A stretch of 64,000 nt of DNA, from the NCBI GenBank assembly GCA_900317285.1, contig ONGA01000012.1:1-64000 (forward strand). The letters are read 5' to 3'. The translations under genes and the position numbers were made by a program. This stretch comes from an uncultured Bacteroidales bacterium (GTDB taxonomy: Bacteria > Bacteroidota > Bacteroidia > Bacteroidales > P3). The notes under the pieces were generated by a model that saw only the letters and a program-made list of their open reading frames with translations, did no database searches and had not been told where the DNA came from. Below, one piece after another: positions 43,431 to 50,050 of this stretch (position 1 is its first letter; the number at the start of each line of letters is the position of its first letter).

Positions 43431-44072
43431 ATGATTGCAATAAAAAAAAGACGTTTTTTTATTCCCATCTCTTGCATGGTGATATTGGCGGCGCTATTCG
43501 CCTCCGGGTGTATCCGTATATGTTATGAAAGCCCGCGCAAAATTAGACAGGCTGCACGGTACACTTCTCAAATTCCGCTGACGGTGAAAGAATTGAGATC
43601 CCTGATTGATCAGGACACTAGCCAGTATAAGCTGGTTGTCCTGTACAGCAATTGTTGTGGATTCTGTAGTAAACGATTCGGGGACACCTATTCGCCACTT
43701 TGGCATCAGCTGGACAGCTCTAAGGTGAGCTGGTATTTTGTCCAGATTGACTGTAGTGGGGTTAAATGGAACGAAAAATACTTAAAGAGTTATGGAATTA
43801 GCACCACTATGTATTATATCAGAGATGATTCGCCAGAATATCTCTCCTACGAGGGCAATATAACAAATTGTCTTTTCGGACGACATATTACGGATGGTCC
43901 AACGGGGACCCCAACTACATATATTCTTGACAGGGAAGGAACTCTTAAATTAGCCTGTTACATTTATTCAGATGGGACTTCTTCTGTTGAGCCGATGGAA
44001 TTGCATCTCCTCCCCACTTCATTAGACGAGATGGACTTTCATACTATTGACACGATTAGGTGGACGTATTGA
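43431..44072 (+). CDS. Thioredoxin-fold membrane-anchored protein with CGFC motif
   Basis: 213 residues. An N-terminal hydrophobic segment with a lipobox-like end (ILAALFASGCIRIC) is followed by a thioredoxin-like domain. LVVLYSNCCGFCSKRFGD carries CGFC, and GTPTTYILDREG gives the cis-proline region. It resembles the CGGC protein at 33502 in size and layout. Probably an envelope thiol-disulfide protein. Its partners may be the cysteine-containing lipoproteins in this region; this is inference. Confidence 0.65.
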   Translation: MIAIKKRRFFIPISCMVILAALFASGCIRICYESPRKIRQAARYTSQIPLTVKELRSLIDQDTSQYKLVVLYSNCCGFCSKRFGDTYSPLWHQLDSSKVSWYFVQIDCSGVKWNEKYLKSYGISTTMYYIRDDSPEYLSYEGNITNCLFGRHITDGPTGTPTTYILDREGTLKLACYIYSDGTSSVEPMELHLLPTSLDEMDFHTIDTIRWTY

Positions 44073-44100
44073 ATATCAATAGCGGGCAGAGAATACAAAA

Positions 44101-44880
44101 ATGAATAAATCTTCACAAACCAGGTTGCTGTTTCTGGCCTTTTTGGTCGTACTTCTTTTGCCTATCCCGGCTAGCGGACAGGGTAGATGCCAGTGTCCGA
44201 CATTTGACCTCAAGCGACACCAGTTCGGATTTGGTGCAAGCACCACCCTGTTTGATGATGTCGAGGGTATCAACCAGTACTTGAAGACCGTCGATTGCCT
44301 CAACGAGTTCAGCTTGCATACCGTACAGAGCTCATTCTTCTCATTCTTTTTCGACTATCAGTACCGCTTCAACGACAGCTGGTCGATAGAAGCAAGGTTG
44401 AAATACAAACGCAGAAGCATACAACAATATCTCACTTTTGCAGCTGACGGGGGATTCGGAATGATTGGCCACAACAACACTGTGTGTCGCGACATCGCCG
44501 TCCCCGTTACATTGAACTTCCGTTGGCTTACACGAGCCGGGTCGAGCCTAGAACTTTTTGGGGGTATGGGACTTACCACAGCCGGAATGTCGGGTGGCGA
44601 TGCACGTCCCTTCGACTTCATTGATTCCCGAAACACCCGCGGGGAAATTGATATCGTGTACAAGCGGAGCATCGACTTGTATGGCATTCTGGGATTCCAG
44701 TTTGAAATCCCTTATGGAATTTTTACCCTCAAGCCTTTTGTTTCCTTCTCATACTCACCTGCCGGCAACGCAAGATACACTGTCACACCTATGCCTCCGA
44801 ATTCGGTCATCACGAAAAAGACAGTTTCTCCGGCCATCCAACTGTGTGAGTTTGAATGTGGACTCATTATGCAATTCTAA
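44101..44880 (+). CDS. Outer-membrane beta-barrel protein
   Basis: 259 residues with a signal peptide ending about ASGQG. Strand-like segments (HQFGFGASTTLF, SFFFDYQYRF, SIEARLKYKRRSI, ECGLIMQF) and a terminal Phe indicate a membrane barrel. A CQC pair lies just after the signal. No specific family is recognisable. It is followed 21 bases later by the CPBP protease gene. Confidence 0.68.
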   Translation: MNKSSQTRLLFLAFLVVLLLPIPASGQGRCQCPTFDLKRHQFGFGASTTLFDDVEGINQYLKTVDCLNEFSLHTVQSSFFSFFFDYQYRFNDSWSIEARLKYKRRSIQQYLTFAADGGFGMIGHNNTVCRDIAVPVTLNFRWLTRAGSSLELFGGMGLTTAGMSGGDARPFDFIDSRNTRGEIDIVYKRSIDLYGILGFQFEIPYGIFTLKPFVSFSYSPAGNARYTVTPMPPNSVITKKTVSPAIQLCEFECGLIMQF

Positions 44881-44901
44881 TTTTTCATTACCATAAAAGA
44901 C

Positions 44902-46137
44902 ATGAAACGTAAATTTTCCTATGTAAAAATCCTCTGGATTGGCCTCGCCTTGTGGTTCGGCTCCATAGCGCTTCGAACCATCCTCTCCCTCTGCGGGTAT
45001 GATATGCCGGGTCAGAACCTGATGTTGGAAGAACTTAAAGACAGTTTGTCGGTTGGCATCCTGCTGGTGGCAATGGGTGTTGTGGCGCCGATTCTGGAGG
45101 AGTACTTTTTCCGCTATTGGGCAGTGAGCCGGAAAAAGGTTTTGACCCTGATACTGTTCGCCGTGATGAATGCATTTGTGGCACTCAGCACTTTCTGGTG
45201 GCTCGGCGTTGTGGGATTCCTGTTGTGCGTGTCGCTCGATTATTTCCTGAGGGACAGGGTCGATGCCAGGAACCTCGCTTTGATGCTCGCCACCTCCTTG
45301 CTGTTCGCCCTGTCTCATGCTATGGAATTCACCGAATTCAGCATCGATACAGTCCTCTGCCTCACCGACCTGTTCGGATTTGCCCTGACAGCCTGCTGGC
45401 TGGTGTACAATCTGGGCTTCTGGTGGGCCTGCTTGCTCCATGCGCTGAACAACACTGTAGCCCTGCTGATTGTCATACTGTCGCCGTCAACGCTTCTGTA
45501 CACCCCCACCGCGGTGAGCTTCGAAACGCCACTCTATTCTGCAAGCCTGCAACCCATTGAGGGCGACACCATCGGTTTCTGTAGAATCAACGACAGTACG
45601 GTGAAAATCTTGGGAAGTTTGCCCACTATCGCACTTGATTTGGCAAGGGAATTCAATCCGGGCATCATCTCGGGCACCTATTCCCCCACGGAATTTTTCA
45701 AGATTAACATTTCCCGCAGGGAACCCTCCTGGAAATACACATTGACATTCCACGACACCGTCCCCTACGGGAAAGTCCCCTGGATGGTGGTCGACCTCGC
45801 CGCTCACAGCCGGCTTCAAATTGACACCACCTACGAGAACATGTACGTCATCGGGGTGATGGACCCGCAAAAAGTCAACGAGTCCAAGGGCGAGAGGGAA
45901 AGCTCAATGGCGGAATTGGCAGAGGATATTAGGATAATGTACCGTTGCCCTGTTGTGCTGGAAAAGGGAACCAACGAGTTCTTCCCGGTGAGATACGACA
46001 TGAGCCTCTTCCCATACCCCTACGATATCGATGCGCTCCCTGAGATCTTGTCCGAGAAACTGGGCATGTTCATGTACAAATCCGATGTCTATAAAATCCA
46101 GGTCGTGACCTTCTCCGACCATCCCGCAAAGCGATAG
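44902..46137 (+). CDS. CPBP-family intramembrane protease with C-terminal extension
   Basis: 411 residues. The first ~215 contain several membrane helices and the CPBP (CAAX/Rce1-like) motifs: APILEEYFFRYW (catalytic EExxxR), ALSHAMEF and LLHALNN. These enzymes use glutamate and histidine residues within the membrane. The remaining ~195 residues are soluble and beta-rich (SLQPIEGDTIGFCRINDSTV onward) and are not part of the normal family; their fold is not recognised. It lies at the end of the accessory envelope region. Confidence 0.78.
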   Translation: MKRKFSYVKILWIGLALWFGSIALRTILSLCGYDMPGQNLMLEELKDSLSVGILLVAMGVVAPILEEYFFRYWAVSRKKVLTLILFAVMNAFVALSTFWWLGVVGFLLCVSLDYFLRDRVDARNLALMLATSLLFALSHAMEFTEFSIDTVLCLTDLFGFALTACWLVYNLGFWWACLLHALNNTVALLIVILSPSTLLYTPTAVSFETPLYSASLQPIEGDTIGFCRINDSTVKILGSLPTIALDLAREFNPGIISGTYSPTEFFKINISRREPSWKYTLTFHDTVPYGKVPWMVVDLAAHSRLQIDTTYENMYVIGVMDPQKVNESKGERESSMAELAEDIRIMYRCPVVLEKGTNEFFPVRYDMSLFPYPYDIDALPEILSEKLGMFMYKSDVYKIQVVTFSDHPAKR

Positions 46138-46197
46138 GGGAGGGGCTCCGGACCCCAACCCCCAGTTGAGTGGAAAAAAGGCCGAAATGTTAAAATG

Positions 46198-46285
46198 ACA
46201 TAGGAGCAACTAAGAAGCAACATATACGCATCATAGGAGAACCATAGGAGAAGTATAGGAGAATGGTAGTACAACGATAGGAGGT
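46198..46285 (-). repeat. 11-bp phased repeat array (array 2)
   Basis: Eight 11-bp units are in exact register, consensus nnATAGGAGnA: ACATAGGAGCA, ACTAAGAAGCA, ACATATACGCA, TCATAGGAGAA, CCATAGGAGAA, GTATAGGAGAA, TGGTAGTACAA and CGATAGGAGGT. Read on the minus strand (TTCTCCTATGG) it resembles array 1 at 20070-20146. Confidence 0.8.
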
Positions 46286-46345
46286 CATTTCACCCAAAAT
46301 CCTCCTATGTCTACCCAATCCACCCCTCGTTTTCACTTTTTTTAA

Positions 46346-46396
46346 CATTCCGCCCGAATAAAATTTTGAAAAACGGGCGGAATGTTGTATATTTGC
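46346..46396 (+). promoter_or_regulatory. ptb promoter with embedded palindrome (possible operator)
   Basis: TTTG (46365-46368) and TATATTTGC (46388-46396) are 19 bases apart. A perfect 11-bp inverted repeat, CATTCCGCCCG/CGGGCGGAATG (46346-46356 with 46374-46384), brackets the -33 element, and its right arm fills the spacer. A dimeric regulator bound here would block or recruit RNA polymerase. Confidence 0.65.
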
Positions 46397-46441
46397 AGTT
46401 TCAAATTTAGTTCATATTAATAATAAAAAATTAGCAATAAG

Positions 46442-47350
46442 ATGATTACGAAACTTGACGACCTCCTTGAGCTGGTCAAATCCAAAGGTAAAAAACGTCT
46501 CGTGGCTGCCTATGCAAACGATAGCCACACCATCGCCGCCGTCAGCGCCGCTATCGACCGCGGTATCGTCGAGGCTACCCTCGTGGGCGACATCGACACC
46601 ATGAAGAAAGTCTGCGCCGAGGAAGGCATCGACCCCAACAAGTTCGAAATGGTCCAGGAAGCCAACGACAACAAGGCCGGCGCCCTGGCAGTGAAACTCA
46701 TCAACGAGGGCAAAGGCGACTTCCTCATGAAGGGCCTCCTCTCCACCGACAAGTACATGCGCGCCATCCTCAACAAGGAAAACGGCCTCATGCCCGGCAA
46801 GAAAAACGACATGCTGACCCACATGGCCGTCATGGAAGTCCCCGCCTACCACAAGCTCCTCTGCTGCAGCGACATGGCCATCATTCCCGCCCCCGACTTC
46901 AAGCAGAAGACCGCCATCATGAACTTCCTCATCCAGGTCTCCAAGAGCCTCGAGAACCCCAAACCCAAAGTCGCTGTCCTCGCCGCCACCGAGCAGGTCT
47001 CCATCGGAATGCCCGCTTGCGCTGAAGCCGCTTGGCTCGGCATGCAGAGCCTCCGTGGCCAGATTCCCGGCGCCGTGGTCGACGGCCCCCTCAGCCTCGA
47101 CTGCGCCATCGACAAGGAGAGCGCTCAGACCAAGAAACTCACCAGCGAAGTCGCCGGTGACGCCGACTGCCTCCTCTTCCCCAACATCGAGAGCGGCAAC
47201 ATCTTCTACAAAGCCTGCACCAAGTTCGCCCACGCCGAACTCGCCTGCATGGTCATGGGTGCCCGCGTCCCCTGCGTCCTCACCAGCCGCGGCGACAGCG
47301 CCAAGACCAAGCTCTACAGCATCGCCCTCGCTGCCCTTCAGTGCAAATAA
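46442..47350 (+). CDS. ptb: Phosphate butyryltransferase-family acyltransferase
   Basis: 302 residues, the usual length for phosphate butyryltransferase. The enzyme moves an acyl group between CoA and phosphate, feeding an acyl kinase that makes ATP. Family segments include AYANDSHTIAAVSAAIDRGI, FLMKGLLSTDKYMRAIL and ADCLLFPNIESGNIFYKA. Codon use is strongly C-ending, which suggests high expression. No butyrate kinase gene follows in the window. Phosphate acetyltransferase activity cannot be excluded. It has its own promoter with a palindrome. Confidence 0.85.
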   Translation: MITKLDDLLELVKSKGKKRLVAAYANDSHTIAAVSAAIDRGIVEATLVGDIDTMKKVCAEEGIDPNKFEMVQEANDNKAGALAVKLINEGKGDFLMKGLLSTDKYMRAILNKENGLMPGKKNDMLTHMAVMEVPAYHKLLCCSDMAIIPAPDFKQKTAIMNFLIQVSKSLENPKPKVAVLAATEQVSIGMPACAEAAWLGMQSLRGQIPGAVVDGPLSLDCAIDKESAQTKKLTSEVAGDADCLLFPNIESGNIFYKACTKFAHAELACMVMGARVPCVLTSRGDSAKTKLYSIALAALQCK

Positions 47351-47375
47351 GCAGAACGACAAATCTGTGTTTATT

Positions 47376-47475
47376 AACGACAACATAGACAACAAAGACA
47401 ACTGGCTGCCGCGGTAGCACAAAGAAAAGCGCATGTTGCGCTTTTCTTGTTGTCGGGGTTGTCTCTGTTGTCGTT
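47376..47475. repeat. 100-bp imperfect inverted repeat with inner hairpin
   Basis: Outer arms of 27 bases (47376-47402 and 47449-47475) match at 23 of 27 positions when one is reversed; both begin AACGACAACA. Inside is a perfect 12-bp stem AAGAAAAGCGCA/TGCGCTTTTCTT (47422-47433 with 47437-47448). The arms share the ACAAC-rich motif at 249-274. It may be a mobile miniature element that also acts as the ptb terminator. Confidence 0.75.
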
Positions 47476-47490
47476 TAAAAGGAAAAGAAT

Positions 47491-47856
47491 ATGGAGTTGT
47501 TTTTTGAAAACCTGAAGAATATTGCCATCACCGTCTGTGACCCTGATGGCAATATCCTTGATATGAACCAGCATTCGGCCGACGTCAACAGCCACGGCCA
47601 GAAGATTGTGGGCTACAACCTCATGAACTGCCACCCCGAGCCCGCCAAGACCAAGCTCCGCGGCCTCCTCGAGCACCAGCAGCTCAACGCCTACACCATC
47701 GAGAAAACCCTCGCCGACGGCTCCAAGGTAAAAAAGCTTATCTATCAGACACCTTGGTACAAGGAAGACGGCTCTTTCGGCGGCCTCATCGAGTACTCTA
47801 TCGAGATACCTTTCGAGATGCCCCACTACGTCCGTCAGCCCAAACCTGCAAAATAA
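47491..47856 (+). CDS. Single PAS-like domain protein
   Basis: 121 residues, no signal peptide, so cytoplasmic. The layout NIAITVCDPDGNILDMNQHS, then GYNLMNCHPEPAKTKLR and GGLIEYSIEIPF matches a lone PAS domain with its N-cap. The NCHPEPA segment resembles redox/ligand-sensing PAS proteins encoded next to fermentation genes. No output domain is attached. It follows ptb after the inverted-repeat element, so a link to acyl-phosphate metabolism is possible but unproven. Confidence 0.7.
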   Translation: MELFFENLKNIAITVCDPDGNILDMNQHSADVNSHGQKIVGYNLMNCHPEPAKTKLRGLLEHQQLNAYTIEKTLADGSKVKKLIYQTPWYKEDGSFGGLIEYSIEIPFEMPHYVRQPKPAK

Positions 47857-47857
47857 A

Positions 47858-47890
47858 TTTGGAAATTCCAAATATTTGTCATACCTTTGC
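47858..47890 (+). promoter_or_regulatory. Promoter upstream of leader and lipoprotein genes
   Basis: TTTG (47858-47861) and TACCTTTGC (47882-47890) are separated by 20 bases. The predicted transcript starts near 47897, leaving a leader of about 160 bases before the lipoprotein gene at 48059. Confidence 0.65.
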
Positions 47891-47909
47891 AGTAGTGAAA
47901 GACAAGGGT

Positions 47910-48062
47910 ATGTACAATGTGCATGGTCATAATACGCTGATTTTCACTCCCCCACCCGCCAGTGGAGGACGAAATACCGAAAACGAAATCACTGCCTCGG
48001 GCAGCACTTCCTGTGCGTCTGCCCGAGGTTTCTTGTTTAATTTAATACCCATAAAACGATGA
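47910..48062 (+). promoter_or_regulatory. Leader with 50-codon frame and terminator-like hairpin (possible attenuator)
   Basis: An ATG at 47910 preceded by AAGG opens a 50-codon frame (MYNVHGHNTLIFTPPP...) ending at a TGA that overlaps the next gene's ATG. Inside it, a perfect 10-bp stem CCTCGGGCAG/CTGCCCGAGG (47995-48004 with 48019-48028) is followed by a T-rich run. The layout resembles translation-coupled attenuation. It may instead be a short terminated RNA. The peptide shows no known family. Confidence 0.4.
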
Positions 48063-48457
48063 AAAAAATTCTTTCCCTTCTGATGGTCGCCTTCTTCGCG
48101 ACATCCATGATTTCCTGCTCCGAGGAGTCCGATTCCAGCAGCTCGCACAGCGGCAGTCCGGAACTGGCAAACACCGTCTGGCGCTACGACAACCCCAGCG
48201 ACAGCTACTACTACGGTGCCCATGTCACCTTCACGGTCTCCTTCGGTGCCACCAACCAGATCACCTTCCGTCAGCAGGTCAACGACGCTACGAACACCAT
48301 GACCGGCACCTACGATTTCTCCAGTGGCAGCGGCACCGCCTACGTCAAGAAAACCGAGGGTGAAGACCAGAACGAGTACCGCATCTCCTTCACCGTCAGT
48401 GGCAACACCATGGTATGGACAGTCGGCCATGACTATACCCTCACCAAGGTTCAATAA
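48059..48457 (+). CDS. Small hypothetical lipoprotein
   Basis: 132 residues. Lipobox in FFATSMISCSEESDSSSS. The mature part is beta-rich (TVWRYDNPSDSYYYGAHVTF, FRQQVNDATNTMTGTYDFSS) and looks like a lipocalin-type or C-terminal lipid-binding fold common in small Bacteroidales lipoproteins. C-ending codons dominate, as in ptb. It precedes two further lipoprotein genes with short gaps. Confidence 0.62.
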   Translation: MKKILSLLMVAFFATSMISCSEESDSSSSHSGSPELANTVWRYDNPSDSYYYGAHVTFTVSFGATNQITFRQQVNDATNTMTGTYDFSSGSGTAYVKKTEGEDQNEYRISFTVSGNTMVWTVGHDYTLTKVQ

Positions 48458-48476
48458 CCCTTAACACACATAAATC

Positions 48477-49445
48477 ATGAAAATCAAGACACTGTTCCTT
48501 GCCCTTGCCGCCACGGCGACCCTCTTCGCCGCCTGCTCCAAGGACGACGACAGCAAAACCAACCCTGGCGGAGGTCCTGCTCCCGAGCTTGCCCCCAATG
48601 TCCTCGTCGTCGGCACACAGCAATACCAGATGCACCCCACCCTCAGCGTCACCAACGAGGGCTACTACCTCTTCGATGCCAACGACCCCAACGGCCACTA
48701 CAACATCCTCGCCGATGTCCCCTCCACGCTGTTGGGCCAGACCCTCAACCTGGCGCAGCTCTCCGGTGCCGACCGCTTCTACATCAGTTTCTCCACCCCC
48801 GACCTCTCCTTCGGTCTCCAGACCGGCGACCAGCCCATCAGCGTGATCAATGGTGAGGGGGTCAGTACCGTCTTCACCGAGGGCACCATGCAGTTCACCA
48901 ACGAGAACGGCATCATGGTCCTGCATGTCAGCGGAACACTCTCCAACGGCACCTATGTGGGCTTCATCATGAGCGTCCCAGTCGAAGACATCGAGCCCAT
49001 GGACTACCAGATCATCCTCGACGGTCAGGTTTATCCCGCCGATTGTATCGCGCGTCACAGAAGAAACGCTAACCTCTCCTACGAAATGAGAATCAACAGT
49101 CAGGGAGGGACCTACATCGGCGTGTGTGTCGAGGTGGACTCCACGGCGTTCGACCATACCATCGACCTCACCCAGACCACCTCGGTCTACTGCTACAGGG
49201 TCAAGGTCTACTTCCAGGACACCACCGCCACCCAGGATGCCTTCACCGGCACGGTCGAAAGCTCCTATTGGGACATTCCGGCCCAGACCGACTACCCGCA
49301 GGTCGGCTGCCTCTTCACCCGTGGCACTCTCTACCCCTACAGAGACGAGTATGCCGTCGGCTTCACCATTTCGGGCACCCTGACCAACGGCCATACCGTG
49401 AGTGCACAGCTGCGCGTCAGCAAACCGGAAATTATTGAAGAATAA
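48477..49445 (+). CDS. Lipoprotein with two related beta domains
   Basis: 322 residues. Lipobox ATATLFAACSKDDDSK. Two halves of about 150 residues share a pattern ending in a G[TS]LxNGxxV strand (HVSGTLSNGTYVGF and TISGTLTNGHTVSA), indicating an internal duplication. The next gene encodes a single such unit. Likely surface- or periplasm-exposed; function unknown. Confidence 0.62.
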   Translation: MKIKTLFLALAATATLFAACSKDDDSKTNPGGGPAPELAPNVLVVGTQQYQMHPTLSVTNEGYYLFDANDPNGHYNILADVPSTLLGQTLNLAQLSGADRFYISFSTPDLSFGLQTGDQPISVINGEGVSTVFTEGTMQFTNENGIMVLHVSGTLSNGTYVGFIMSVPVEDIEPMDYQIILDGQVYPADCIARHRRNANLSYEMRINSQGGTYIGVCVEVDSTAFDHTIDLTQTTSVYCYRVKVYFQDTTATQDAFTGTVESSYWDIPAQTDYPQVGCLFTRGTLYPYRDEYAVGFTISGTLTNGHTVSAQLRVSKPEIIEE

Positions 49446-49463
49446 CCACCAAAATAATTTATT

Positions 49464-49943
49464 ATGAAAGCAAAAACAATCCTTTTCGCCCTCGCGGCCT
49501 CGATGATGTTCTTTGTCTCCTGCAGCAAAGACGATGACAAAAACAATACCCTCAACATCGAAGACAACACCCTCGTCTACGACGGTGCCGTCTACCACAT
49601 GAATGCGATGCAGAGCTACTTCCACAGCCAGTTGACGTTGGTGGATGCCTCCTCGCAGGAAACCAACTTGCAACAAGAACCTATGGTTGAGTTCGCCGGC
49701 CTGCATATCCGCCCCGGCATGTGGAACCGCACCGCCAACATCTTTACCGAAACCAACGACACGGTATCTTGGAACTTCGTCTTCAATGGTGTGGTCGAAG
49801 CCAATGCCTATGACGATTTCTCCGCCTGCATGGTGGGTATCTATGGCAACAATGACGGCACCCCCGTCACCGTCACCGTCGACGGCACGCTGAAGAACGG
49901 CAAAAAGATCCAGATGAAGGTCATTACGCAGAGTGACAATTGA
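49464..49943 (+). CDS. Single-domain lipoprotein related to the upstream gene
   Basis: 159 residues. Lipobox ASMMFFVSCSKDDDKN. It carries the same terminal pattern (TVDGTLKNGKKIQMKV) as each half of the 48477-49445 protein, so the two genes arose by duplication. It lies 18 bases after that gene and is followed by a clear terminator. Function unknown. Confidence 0.62.
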   Translation: MKAKTILFALAASMMFFVSCSKDDDKNNTLNIEDNTLVYDGAVYHMNAMQSYFHSQLTLVDASSQETNLQQEPMVEFAGLHIRPGMWNRTANIFTETNDTVSWNFVFNGVVEANAYDDFSACMVGIYGNNDGTPVTVTVDGTLKNGKKIQMKVITQSDN

Positions 49944-49966
49944 TAAATCATTCCCGTAACGAATCC

Positions 49967-50003
49967 AAAGCGAGGCACTGATGAGGCGCCTCGCTTTTTT
50001 TTC
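49967..50003 (+). terminator. Intrinsic terminator
   Basis: 10-bp stem AAAGCGAGGC/GCCTCGCTTT (49967-49976 with 49988-49997) with an 11-base loop and a following T run. It ends the lipoprotein transcript, just before the receptor gene's promoter. Confidence 0.88.
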
Positions 50004-50024
50004 TTCCGTGTTGCAATCTTTTCG

Positions 50025-50033
50025 TATCTTTGC
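50025..50033 (+). promoter_or_regulatory. -7 element for the receptor gene
   Basis: TATCTTTGC matches the Bacteroidetes -7 consensus exactly and lies 17 bases before the ATG at 50051. The -33 region is not clear, because it falls in the terminator's T run. Confidence 0.5.
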
Positions 50034-50050
50034 AACTTATTGTTTTTGAT

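Larger units (their letters stand above)
46138..46441. other. Intergenic region with phased array and ptb promoter
   Basis: No protein gene is convincing. It holds an 11-bp phased array (46198-46285) and an ATAGGAGG/CCTCCTAT inverted repeat at its edge (46277-46284 with 46301-46308). Further right are an 11-bp palindrome and the ptb promoter (46346-46396). A minus-strand frame through the array encodes a hydrophobic peptide but continues into antisense of the CPBP gene. Confidence 0.6.
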
